Source of the DNA: Nocardioides thalensis
Lineage (GTDB): Bacteria > Actinomycetota > Actinomycetes > Propionibacteriales > Nocardioidaceae
DNA: 64,000 nucleotides
Reading direction: 5' to 3'
NCBI RefSeq assembly: GCF_013410655.1
Contig: NZ_JACCFP010000001.1
Location: 2,131,501 to 2,195,500, forward strand
Position 1 is the first letter of the stretch, and the number at the start of each line of letters is the position of its first letter. A program made the translations under genes and the position numbers. Below, piece by piece: positions 51,153-59,318 of the stretch. Below the pieces are notes generated by a model. The model saw only the letters and a list, made by a program, of their open reading frames with translations, was not told where the DNA came from and ran no database searches.

Positions 51153-51955
51153 GGACCCTGCCCCGCGCACGCGTGCTGATGTACCACGGCGTCGACACGG
51201 TGCCGAGCAGCCGCGACCCGCACGGCCTGTTCGTGACGCCGCAGGCGTTCCGCGACCAGGTCGACCACCTCCTCGAGTCCGGGTTCGCGCCGGTCTCCGA
51301 GGAGCAGTACGTCGCCGCCGTCCACGGCGCTCCGCTGCCCCGGAAGGCGGTGCTGATCACGTTCGACGACGGCTACCTCGGGGTGGGGGAGCACGCGGCG
51401 CCGGTGCTCGCGTCGTACGGCGTGCCGAGCGTCCTGTACGTGCCGGTCGGGCTGATCGGCGGCCGGTCCGACTGGCTCGAGCCGCCGCACCGGCACCCGC
51501 TGATGGGCGTGGACGAGCTGCGGGCCGTCCAGCAGCAGGGGATGGGCATCGCCTCCCACGGCCTGGACCACGCGGCCCTGCCCACGCTGTCGGACGACGA
51601 GCTGCGACGTCACGCCGCCGAGACCCGGGAGGTGCTCGGCTCGCTCGTGGGCGCCGAGGTGCGGTCCTTCGCGTTCCCCTACGGCACCCACGACGCGCGA
51701 TCGCGCGCAGCGGTCCGGGCTGCTGGCTACGACATCGCCTTCGCGGTCCACGACCCCGTCGACGAGCTCGCGATCGAGCGCGTGGACGTCAACGCGTCCG
51801 ACACCCTGCGGTCGTTCCGGGTCAAGCTCGCGCGGTTCTACCCGGCCGCGTGGCACGCGGCCGCGAGGTTCCCCGCCGTACGCCGCGCCGTCCACGAGCT
51901 GGTCGGCCGGGCCGACCCCGTCGACGACACCGTGACCGTCCCGGGGTCCCGATGA
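51149..51955 (+). CDS. Polysaccharide deacetylase
   Basis: A 268-residue NodB-family (CE4) enzyme. VLMYHGVD opens the domain, ITFDDGYLGVGEHA carries the catalytic Asp pair, GIASHGLDHAAL gives the metal-binding His residues, and RSFAFPYGTHDAR is motif 3. No signal peptide is obvious, so it may act in the cytoplasm or on lipid-linked sugar at the membrane. It removes N-acetyl groups from hexosamines in the family. GTGA overlaps on both sides show coupling to its neighbours. Confidence 0.87.
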   Translation: MRTLPRARVLMYHGVDTVPSSRDPHGLFVTPQAFRDQVDHLLESGFAPVSEEQYVAAVHGAPLPRKAVLITFDDGYLGVGEHAAPVLASYGVPSVLYVPVGLIGGRSDWLEPPHRHPLMGVDELRAVQQQGMGIASHGLDHAALPTLSDDELRRHAAETREVLGSLVGAEVRSFAFPYGTHDARSRAAVRAAGYDIAFAVHDPVDELAIERVDVNASDTLRSFRVKLARFYPAAWHAAARFPAVRRAVHELVGRADPVDDTVTVPGSR

Positions 51956-53127
51956 GCACGAACCTCTGGCGGGCCGTGACCGTGATCCTCGCTGCGGCGA
52001 CCGCGGTCGCCGCGGCCTGGATGCTGGGCTCGACGAGGCCGACGCCGACCGAGGCGCTGCCGGGGCCGGTGCTCGCGACGAGCCCCGCGCACCCGTCGGA
52101 GCCGGCCGACGACAGGCCCGCGGACGACGTTCCGCTCCAGGGAGAGGACACCCAGCTCGGGTTCCAGCTCTCGGCGCACCACGCCGCCCGCGCCCACCGG
52201 GCGGTCGCAGCCATGGAGCGACTCGCCGACGGCGGCGCCGGCTGGGTCCGGGTGGACGTCGGATGGCAGACCCTCCAGCCCAACGGGCCGGGCGCGTTCG
52301 ACGACTGGTACGCCACGCTCATCGACGACGTGCTGGCCGGCGCCCGCGCCAACGGGCTGAAGGTGATCCTCGACCTGTGGCTCACACCGCCGTGGGCCTC
52401 GCCCAACGGGAGCCCCTACGCGCCCCCGACCGACAACGCCGACTACGCGAAGGCCATCGGCCGCGCGGCCGCGCGGTGGGCGGACGACGTGGACGCGTGG
52501 GAGATCTGGAACGAGCCCAACTTCGACACGTTCTTCGAGGGCGCCGATCCCACCGTCTACTCCCGGCTCCTGTGCGCGGCCTACCCGGCGGTGAAGGAGC
52601 ACGACGACTCCCCGGTGCTCTTCGGCGGACTGATGTACAACGACGACGGCTGGCTCGAGGACGCCTACCGGGCCGGCGCGGGTGACTGCTTCGACGGCGT
52701 CGCGACGCACCCGTACGTCGGGCCCAGCGACGCGGCGCCCGACACTCCCGCCGTCGGTGAGGTCTGGCGCCTCACCCACACGCCCGCGATGCGTGCCGTG
52801 ATGGACGAGTGGGGTGACGAGGGCAAGCGGATCTGGATCACCGAGCTCGGGTGGTCGTCCGGGCCCGACAGCGAGGGCAACGAGTGGGACCGGCCGGTGA
52901 CCCGGCAGACGCAGGCCCGGTTCCTGCGCCAAGCCGTCCACCTCATCCGATCGAGGTATCCCTACGTCGGGCCGATCATCTGGTACCGGGACGTGGACGG
53001 TCCGACCGACAGCTACAAGGACGGATTCGGCCTGCTGCGTCCGGACCTCGGTCCGAAGCCCGCGATGCGCGCCTTCGAGGCCGCGGTCCAGCGGCAGCCG
53101 TACCGCCCCCGAACCGGAGGGGACTGA
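51952..53127 (+). CDS. Membrane-anchored glycoside hydrolase (GH5/39-like)
   Basis: A 391-residue exported enzyme. A signal-anchor (about 5-27) and a Pro/Ala linker lead to a TIM barrel (about 65-385). WEIWNEPNF holds the catalytic acid/base Glu and WITELGWSS the nucleophile Glu, the clan A layout. It resembles the PslG-type hydrolases found in exopolysaccharide operons, which trim or release polymer during secretion. The ATG overlaps the deacetylase stop (ATGA). Confidence 0.83.
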   Translation: MSTNLWRAVTVILAAATAVAAAWMLGSTRPTPTEALPGPVLATSPAHPSEPADDRPADDVPLQGEDTQLGFQLSAHHAARAHRAVAAMERLADGGAGWVRVDVGWQTLQPNGPGAFDDWYATLIDDVLAGARANGLKVILDLWLTPPWASPNGSPYAPPTDNADYAKAIGRAAARWADDVDAWEIWNEPNFDTFFEGADPTVYSRLLCAAYPAVKEHDDSPVLFGGLMYNDDGWLEDAYRAGAGDCFDGVATHPYVGPSDAAPDTPAVGEVWRLTHTPAMRAVMDEWGDEGKRIWITELGWSSGPDSEGNEWDRPVTRQTQARFLRQAVHLIRSRYPYVGPIIWYRDVDGPTDSYKDGFGLLRPDLGPKPAMRAFEAAVQRQPYRPRTGGD

Positions 53128-53128
53128 G

Positions 53129-54097
53129 ATGACAGCAGTCACGGCGACGGCCGCCGCAGAGCACTGCCACGCCTGTGGCGGGCCGATGGGGGTCGTACGC
53201 CACTCTGTCGCGTGGCACCTGGACGTAGGACGCTGCCGCGGTTGCGGCACCGTGTCGGTCCTGGGTGCCGCAGGCATCGTGGCGGAGGACATCCAGAGCG
53301 TCGCTTCCGGCGGCGAGGCGGCCCAGACCGACTGGGAGGTCTACGCGGACACGATGCACACCCGGGAAGTCGTGCGCCACGAGGTGCTGGACGAGCTCCG
53401 TGCTCGCGCGGCCACGCGGGCATCCGAGCTTCGCCTCTTCGACGTCGGCGCCGGCACAGGTGGCTTCCTCGACATGGCGCGGTCGCGGGGGTTCCGGATC
53501 GCAGGCAACGACATCTCGCAGTCCGCGGTCGACCACGCCGCGGCGCGGTACGGGATCGAGCTGAGCACGCGAGACCTGGACGAGCAGCCCGCGCAGAGCG
53601 TCGACGTCCTCACGATGTGGTGCGTCATCGCGCACGTCGGCGACCCGAGCGCCTTCCTCGCGTCGGCGTGGCGGATGCTCCGGCCGGGCGGCGTCCTGTT
53701 CCTCCGGACGCCGCGGTGGTGCCTCGCCGATGCGGTCGGCGTGGCGGCCGCGCGGGTCGGACGGCGCCGGCTCGCGACGCTCGCCGACCAGCGGGTCACG
53801 CGCGGCCACCTCCACCTCTACCGGGATCGCGGCATGGAGCGGATGCTCGACCGCCTGGGCTACGTCGACGTGGACGTGCAGCCCGTCACCCACACCGGCT
53901 GCACCGGCGCCGAGATCGCCAGCCGGCTCGGTGCGTCGGGGGAGGCGCAGCAGCGGTTGTCACGGGTGATCGACCGGACCCTGTCGAGCCGGGCCGCACC
54001 ACGGAACACGATGTTCGTCTACGCGCGACGGCCCGGCGGCGCATCAACGGGCGACGCTCGGATCAACGACGCTCGCCGACGCACTAGTCGGTCATGA
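53129..54097 (+). CDS. SAM methyltransferase with zinc-ribbon N-terminus
   Basis: A 322-residue class I methyltransferase. An N-terminal zinc ribbon (CHACGG and later CRGCGT) precedes a Rossmann domain with FDVGAGTGGFLDMARSRG (motif I), TMWCVIAHVGDP and LRPGGVLFLRTPRW. The ribbon-methyltransferase order is common in sugar C- or O-methyltransferases. Its last 18 codons are made of promoter DNA: motif copy 4 and a partial repeat of it lie inside the gene, and its stop overlaps the next ATG. Confidence 0.82.
   Translation: MTAVTATAAAEHCHACGGPMGVVRHSVAWHLDVGRCRGCGTVSVLGAAGIVAEDIQSVASGGEAAQTDWEVYADTMHTREVVRHEVLDELRARAATRASELRLFDVGAGTGGFLDMARSRGFRIAGNDISQSAVDHAAARYGIELSTRDLDEQPAQSVDVLTMWCVIAHVGDPSAFLASAWRMLRPGGVLFLRTPRWCLADAVGVAAARVGRRRLATLADQRVTRGHLHLYRDRGMERMLDRLGYVDVDVQPVTHTGCTGAEIASRLGASGEAQQRLSRVIDRTLSSRAAPRNTMFVYARRPGGASTGDARINDARRRTSRS
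54043..54075 (+). repeat. Imperfect tandem repeat over motif copy 4
   Basis: ATCAACG-GGCG-ACGCTCG (54043-54060) is followed by ATCAACG-ACGCTCG (54062-54075): the same two blocks, with four extra bases in the first. The second includes the GGATCAA element. The first may be a spare -35 or an activator site. Confidence 0.5.
54060..54093 (+). promoter_or_regulatory. Shared promoter motif, copy 4
   Basis: GGATCAA (54060-54066), 15 bp, CACTAGT (54082-54088), five bases (CGGTC), then ATG at 54094. It lies inside the methyltransferase gene and would drive the second half of the polysaccharide locus. Confidence 0.7.
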
Positions 54098-55458
54098 CCG
54101 CGCTCCTGTCCGACCAGACGTCCGCGACGACGGCGTCGTTCGCGGACGCCCGACACGAGCAGCGGGCCAGGGTCGCGAGCGCGGCGCTCGGGCTCACCGC
54201 GGCAGGAGTGGCGGCCGGAGCGGCGGCGGTCGTTGCGCCGCAGGCGGTGCTGGCCTCGCTCCTGGCCCTCGGCGTGGTCGCCGCGGCGGTCGCCCGGGTC
54301 GAGTGGGCAGCGGTCGCGTACGTCGCCCTCGAGCCGTGGGGCAACCTGCTGCGCGAGCTGCATCCCGCCGCGATCAAGGTCGCGGGTGGTCTGCTCTTCG
54401 TGTCCTGGCTGGTCCGCCTGACCAGGGACCCCCGGCCGGCAGGCCTGCGGCACCCCGCGGTGATCTCCGTCGCTGCCCTCGTCACGGTGGTGCTCGCGTC
54501 GTTCGCCGTCCACGGCGCCGACCTCGCCACCGGCCTGGACCATGCGACGACCTACGCGTCGTACGCCCTGGTCGTCGTGGTCCTCGTCGACACGGCGCGC
54601 ACCGGCCGCCCCGGCGGGGGAGCGGTCGCTCGGCACCTGGTCCTGGCGTTCGCACTTTCGTGCGCCGCCGCCGGCCTTGTCGCCCTCGTCGGGTTCCTCG
54701 TGGACGGCGGCCGCGCCGCCGGGCCGCTCGAGGACCCGAACGACCTCGCCTTCTTCCTCGTGGCGGCCCTCCCGCTGCTGCTCGTCGGCAGCCGCAGGAC
54801 GGGAGCGCTGCGCGCGACGTGCGCCGTCGTGCTGGTCGTCGCGCTCCTCGCGACCTTCTCCCGCGGCGCCCTCGTCGGCCTCGCGGCGGCACTCCTCGTC
54901 GCAGTCGTCCTCGGCGCGGTCCGCCTCTCGACCGCTGCCGCGGTCGCCGCTGCCGCGGCCGTCGTGGTCGGCGCGCTCTGGGCGGCGAACGCCGCCGTCG
55001 TCGACCGCAGCCTCGAGGAGAAGAGCAACATCGCCGCCGACAACGTGTCCTCCCGGGCCACGACCGCGACCATGGCTGCGCGGATGACCGCCGCGAGCCC
55101 GCTGCTCGGACAGGGGCCGGGCGGCTTCGCCGAGGCGCGGGACCGCTTCGTGCCCGCGGACCTCGCCGACGTGGACGAGTCGGTGGCGCACCAGATGTAC
55201 CTCGACGTGAGCGCCGAGCTGGGCCTGCTCGGCCTGGCCGCGTTCCTCGCCGCGATCGGGTACGCCGTCCGCGGCGCGCTGCGTGCGCGCCGCTCACCGG
55301 ACCACCGACCGCTCGCGCAGGCTGTGCTGATCGCGTTCGCCGCCACCCTGGTGGCGGCGTGCTTCCTGAGCGAGCAGTTCTACCTGCCGGTGTGGCTGCT
55401 GGTCGCCCTCGGCGCGGCCGTCGACCCGGAGCCCTCGACCCCGACGCGGAGGTGGTGA
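54094..55458 (+). CDS. O-antigen ligase/polymerase-like membrane protein 2
   Basis: A 454-residue protein with about 10-12 membrane spans. GPLEDPNDLAFFLVAALPLLL and ATFSRGALVGLAAALL are the two conserved motifs of the O-antigen ligase family, and the large loop ends with GQGPGGFAEARDRFVP and AHQMYLDVSAELGLLG. It differs clearly in sequence from the copy at 49261, so it is not a recent duplication. One may polymerise and the other ligate. It begins at motif copy 4. Confidence 0.87.
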   Translation: MTALLSDQTSATTASFADARHEQRARVASAALGLTAAGVAAGAAAVVAPQAVLASLLALGVVAAAVARVEWAAVAYVALEPWGNLLRELHPAAIKVAGGLLFVSWLVRLTRDPRPAGLRHPAVISVAALVTVVLASFAVHGADLATGLDHATTYASYALVVVVLVDTARTGRPGGGAVARHLVLAFALSCAAAGLVALVGFLVDGGRAAGPLEDPNDLAFFLVAALPLLLVGSRRTGALRATCAVVLVVALLATFSRGALVGLAAALLVAVVLGAVRLSTAAAVAAAAAVVVGALWAANAAVVDRSLEEKSNIAADNVSSRATTATMAARMTAASPLLGQGPGGFAEARDRFVPADLADVDESVAHQMYLDVSAELGLLGLAAFLAAIGYAVRGALRARRSPDHRPLAQAVLIAFAATLVAACFLSEQFYLPVWLLVALGAAVDPEPSTPTRRW

Positions 55459-56621
55459 CGGTGCGCGTCCTCCAGCTGATCACCCAGGCCCGCGGCGGGC
55501 CGGTGGACCACGCGGTCGACGTCGCCGTCGAGCTCGCCCGGACGGGCCACGAGAGCCACCTCGTCGGCCCGCCCGGCGACCACCTGGCCACCGCCGCGCG
55601 CGGCGGCGTGGTCACCCATTCCGTCGAGGTGCGGTCGAAGACCGACCTGGGCGGCGCCCGGGCCGTCGCGGCGGTCGTCGACCGCGTGCGGCCCGACGTG
55701 GTGCACCTCCAGGACCGCCGGGCCGGACTGGTGGGTCGGGCAGTCACCGCGCGCCGGTCGGTCCCGTCTGTCTACACGCTGCACGGCGTGCCCGACCAGC
55801 TGGCCGGACTGGTCCCCGGCAACCTGGTGATGTCCCGGCCGCGCCGGCGCGACCGGCTGACCTACCTGACGCTCGAGCGGCTGCTCGCGACCACGCCGCG
55901 GTCGGCGGTGGTCGCGCCCTGCGAGGCGCTGTCCGACTACCTGCGCGACCACGTCGGCGTCCGACCCGAGCGGGTCCGCACGGTCCACAACGGCGTGGGC
56001 CGCGAGTGGGTGCGCGAGGTGGTTCCCGCCGACCGGCAGGCGACCGGTCGCGCAGCCGGGCCGGTGCGGGCGACGTGGCTCGGCGTCATGCAGCCCGTCA
56101 AGCGGGTCCCCGACCTGGTCCGGGCGCTGGCCCGGGTCCCGGGGACGGAGCTGGAGCTCGTCGGCGACGGCCCCGAGCGCGGCAGGATCGAGGCGGCGGT
56201 GGCGTCGGACGACGTCTCCGACCGCGTGCGGTTCGCGGGCTACCGCGACGACCCGGCGCCGTACCTGCGCGGCACCGACGTCTTCGTGCTGCCCTCCGCG
56301 GCCGAGGCCTGCCCGATGGCCCTGCTCCAGGCGATGGCGAGCGGTGTGCCCGTCATCGCCTCCCGGGTCGGGGGCGTGGCGGAGATCGTGCGGGACGGCG
56401 TCGACGGCCTCCTCGTCGAGCCCGGTTCGGTCGACGAGCTCGCCGACGCGCTCCGCCGTGTGTCGACGGACGCCGACCTGCGGCGCCGGCTGGGTGCCGC
56501 CGGGCGGGCCCGGGTCGTGGACCTCTTCCTGATCGAGCGCACGGTGGACTCCCTCCTGGACGTCTACCGGGAGGTGGCGGCCCTGCCGAGGGAGTCGGCC
56601 GGGGTCGGGGGTGCGCGATGA
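55455..56621 (+). CDS. Glycosyltransferase, GT4 family
   Basis: A 388-residue GT-B enzyme. QLITQARGGPVDHAVDVAVE opens it, VVHLQDRRAGLVGR follows, and the donor domain has TWLGVMQPVKRVPDLV, LVGDGPERGRIEAAV and FVLPSAAEACPMALLQAMAS, the nucleotide-sugar site. The GTG at 55455 overlaps the previous stop; GTG at 55461 is nearly equal. It probably adds a sugar to the lipid-linked repeat unit. Confidence 0.87.
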   Translation: MTVRVLQLITQARGGPVDHAVDVAVELARTGHESHLVGPPGDHLATAARGGVVTHSVEVRSKTDLGGARAVAAVVDRVRPDVVHLQDRRAGLVGRAVTARRSVPSVYTLHGVPDQLAGLVPGNLVMSRPRRRDRLTYLTLERLLATTPRSAVVAPCEALSDYLRDHVGVRPERVRTVHNGVGREWVREVVPADRQATGRAAGPVRATWLGVMQPVKRVPDLVRALARVPGTELELVGDGPERGRIEAAVASDDVSDRVRFAGYRDDPAPYLRGTDVFVLPSAAEACPMALLQAMASGVPVIASRVGGVAEIVRDGVDGLLVEPGSVDELADALRRVSTDADLRRRLGAAGRARVVDLFLIERTVDSLLDVYREVAALPRESAGVGGAR

Positions 56622-57469
56622 GCCCCTGGACCGAGACGACGCGAGCGACGTGGCCGCTCTACCCGGGCGTCGGTGTGATCGCGTTCGGGATGGTCGTCGG
56701 CTACCTCCTGATGTCCGGCCTGGTCGCCGGGGGAGGGGAGGGGGCCACCCGCGACGCGCGGACACCGGGCCCGGTCGCGTCCTCGAGGCCGTCGGACACA
56801 GCCACCGAGGACGTCACGGAGGACTCCGAGGACCCGCAGCGGACCGCGCTCGACGTCGTCTCGTGGGGCCACGCCAACGGTCAGCTCGCTGTCGTCGTGC
56901 GCAACGAGACCGGCCGGCTCATCGAGAGCATGCGGGTCCGGATCTCTGCGCTCGACGGCGACGGCGAGACCTTGATGTCGACGACAGGAAGCGCCGGCGA
57001 CGTGTGCTGCACCATCCTCGGCCTGCCGCCCGAGGGCTACTTCGGGCTGTTCGCCGACGCCCAGCCGACGCTGGCCGACCACATCGGTGATGTCGTCGTG
57101 GAGCCGGCGACGTCATCGTTCGAGCAGGGCGACGCCTCCGCGCCGACGCGCGTCCACGTCGAGTACGCGAGCCTGCTGCGCACCGCCGACGACGCGGTCG
57201 TCACCGCGCGGCTGAGGACGTCACGGGGCCGCGCGTTCTCCGGGTACGTCGCCGCGCAGGCGTTCCTGGTGCGGCCCAACGGCCGCGTCGCGCAGGTGAT
57301 CTCGGGGCGCTTCTACTGCTTCGCCCCGGGCGAGACCCGCGAGGTGTGGATGGAGCTGCTGCACCCGGCGCCCCCCGGGCTGCGCCTCGACCTGGTGGTG
57401 GCCTACGCCATCCCTGCGGGCGTGGCCCCCCACGTGCCGTGGGAGTGCGACGAGGGAGGACCGGGATGA
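56618..57469 (+). CDS. Membrane-anchored protein of unknown function
   Basis: A 283-residue protein with one N-terminal span (about 15-38), a Thr/Asp/Pro-rich linker (40-75) and an extracytoplasmic beta-rich region. CCTILGLPPEGYFGLF and two later Cys residues could form disulphides. I do not recognise a family. It is coupled on both sides by ATGA overlaps, so it belongs to the export or assembly machinery of this locus rather than being a stray gene. Confidence 0.7.
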   Translation: MSPWTETTRATWPLYPGVGVIAFGMVVGYLLMSGLVAGGGEGATRDARTPGPVASSRPSDTATEDVTEDSEDPQRTALDVVSWGHANGQLAVVVRNETGRLIESMRVRISALDGDGETLMSTTGSAGDVCCTILGLPPEGYFGLFADAQPTLADHIGDVVVEPATSSFEQGDASAPTRVHVEYASLLRTADDAVVTARLRTSRGRAFSGYVAAQAFLVRPNGRVAQVISGRFYCFAPGETREVWMELLHPAPPGLRLDLVVAYAIPAGVAPHVPWECDEGGPG

Positions 57470-58242
57470 TCCCACCGGCACGGCTCGCGAACGACGACGA
57501 GCTCGTCGTCGACCGGGCGAGGACCGCCGCGGACGTCCGGCGCATCCGCAGGGAGGTCGAGGGACGTCTCTGGGCGGCGAGCCACGGCATCCCGACCGCG
57601 GAGATCGTGGCGAAGGACGACGACGACCGGTGGCTGGTCAGTCGCCGCGTCCTGGACGAGCCAGGTGAGCCGGCGGCCTACGTCTGCGCCGCGTTCGAGA
57701 TGTCGGCGAGGATCCAAGCACTGCCGCACCCGCGGTTCCTGACCGCTGCCACCACGTGGCGGGCGCCGCGCCTCGGACTGCCGCTGCGCCTCAGCCGGAT
57801 GGCCCGCGCGGGCATCGACCCGCGGGACGTCGTCGCCGCTCGGAGGGCGTTCGAAGAGCTGCCGGCAACCGCGACGGTGCACAACGACTATCACCGCCAG
57901 AACGTCCTCAACACCGCGTCGGTCGGCCACGTCACGGTCATCGACTGGGAGTACGCGACGATCGGCCCACGGCACCAGGACGCCGTCCGGCTCATCGTGG
58001 ACATCGCTGACCACGGCGCGGCTCACGAAGCCTGGCGCACGCTCGTCGACCTCGCCCTGGCGGCGGATCGCCCCGCACTGGCCACGATCCTCCGCTGGAT
58101 GACGATCCGCACCTACTGCAGCGAGGTCGCCGTCTCGCGACGGGTGCTCGACCCGGCCAAGTGCGCCCATCGTCGCGAGCGGTGGCTCCAGGCGCGCCTC
58201 TGGGCCGACGAGCTCGCCCGCCCCGCGGGGGAGTCCCGGTGA
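57466..58242 (+). CDS. Aminoglycoside-phosphotransferase-fold kinase
   Basis: A 258-residue member of the APH/choline-kinase fold. TVHNDYHRQNVLN is the catalytic (Brenner-type) motif and VIDWEYATIGPRHQDA the metal-binding Asp motif. The N-terminal nucleotide lobe is short and lacks a clear glycine-rich loop. In sugar loci such proteins may phosphorylate a sugar or amino alcohol; the substrate is unknown. Resistance to antibiotics is not implied. GGAGG lies seven bases before its ATG. Confidence 0.78.
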   Translation: MIPPARLANDDELVVDRARTAADVRRIRREVEGRLWAASHGIPTAEIVAKDDDDRWLVSRRVLDEPGEPAAYVCAAFEMSARIQALPHPRFLTAATTWRAPRLGLPLRLSRMARAGIDPRDVVAARRAFEELPATATVHNDYHRQNVLNTASVGHVTVIDWEYATIGPRHQDAVRLIVDIADHGAAHEAWRTLVDLALAADRPALATILRWMTIRTYCSEVAVSRRVLDPAKCAHRRERWLQARLWADELARPAGESR

Positions 58243-59318
58243 CGGGCCCGCTCCGGAGCCAGGTCGCGGTGGGTCGGGACGCGGTCGCCCTCCTCGACAC
58301 CCTGGCCGACTTCATCGATCGGCGCAGCACCGCCTTCTGCACGACCCACCCCTGGCTGGCCGCAGCCGCCCGCCACCTCACGGCGGAGCCGGTCGTCGTC
58401 GTGATCCGGGACGACGAGGACCCGGTCGGCGTGGCGGCGCTGTCCGTCACCCAGCGGCGCGGCGCACGACGAGTCGAGATGCTCGGCGGCGACCAGAACG
58501 ACTACGCGCAGTTCTACTGCGCCGACGACGACGTCGCTCCGGTCCTCGCCGGCGCGATCGCGAGCTGGCTCGACGCCCGCGGACGATGGTCGCTGCGACT
58601 CGAGCAGCTCGCGGCCGAAGACCCGGTGCTGGTCGCGCTGTGCGAGCTCCTGCCCGACGCGACCGTTGCCGCCGGCCCTCCGATGCCGCAGATCCGCGGG
58701 CTCGGCACCGACTACCGGATCAGCAAGAACCGGCGCGGCCAGGTGCGGCAGGCCACGAACCGCATCACCGCGGACGGACACACGTGGGAGCGCGTCGTGG
58801 TGGACGACCGGGACTCGCTCGAGCGATGGCTGCCCGCGGTGATCGCTCTCCGCCGGCGCCGCGACCACGCGGCCGGTCGCCGCAGCCACCTCGACGACGA
58901 CGCTCGCCTCTCCTTCTACGAAGCGGTCGTCCGCGACTTCGTGACGCGCGGCCGCGCGGTCATCTACCTGTTGACCGTCGACGGCGCGGTCGCGGGCTAT
59001 CACCTCACCATGCTCGACGGCGACACCTACCGGATGCTCGACGGACGGGTGGCCGACGAGCTCCAGCGCTACCGCGGGGGGATGGTGACCAGCATGATGG
59101 CGATGACCGCGGCGTCGAACGCCGCGGAGGTCACCACCTACGACTGGCTCCGGGGGAGGACCGAGTCCAAGTTCGGCAACCACGAGCAGCATCGGGTCGT
59201 GCTCCAGGCCGCCTCCCACCGCCTGGTCACGACCGTGGACCAGTGGGAGGCCACTGCCCGTCGGCGGGTGAAGTCGGCCCTGCCGGCGGCCGCCGTACGC
59301 AGACTCGTCGCGCGATGA
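58239..59318 (+). CDS. GNAT/FemAB-like acetyltransferase (BcsL/CelD type)
   Basis: A 359-residue protein of the CelD/BcsL GNAT group found in exopolysaccharide operons. WSLRLEQLAAEDPVL leads to the first half-domain; RGQVRQATNRITADGHTWERV and the ARLSFYEAVVRDFVTRGRAV to YLLTVDGAVAGYHL region form the acetyl-CoA-binding second half. It probably acylates a sugar of the repeat unit. The GTG overlaps the kinase-like gene's stop. Confidence 0.78.
   Translation: MTGPLRSQVAVGRDAVALLDTLADFIDRRSTAFCTTHPWLAAAARHLTAEPVVVVIRDDEDPVGVAALSVTQRRGARRVEMLGGDQNDYAQFYCADDDVAPVLAGAIASWLDARGRWSLRLEQLAAEDPVLVALCELLPDATVAAGPPMPQIRGLGTDYRISKNRRGQVRQATNRITADGHTWERVVVDDRDSLERWLPAVIALRRRRDHAAGRRSHLDDDARLSFYEAVVRDFVTRGRAVIYLLTVDGAVAGYHLTMLDGDTYRMLDGRVADELQRYRGGMVTSMMAMTAASNAAEVTTYDWLRGRTESKFGNHEQHRVVLQAASHRLVTTVDQWEATARRRVKSALPAAAVRRLVAR

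Noticed and set aside
57466..58242. Antibiotic-resistance aminoglycoside phosphotransferase
   Set aside because: Only the general kinase fold is supported; the position inside a polysaccharide locus argues for a biosynthetic role.
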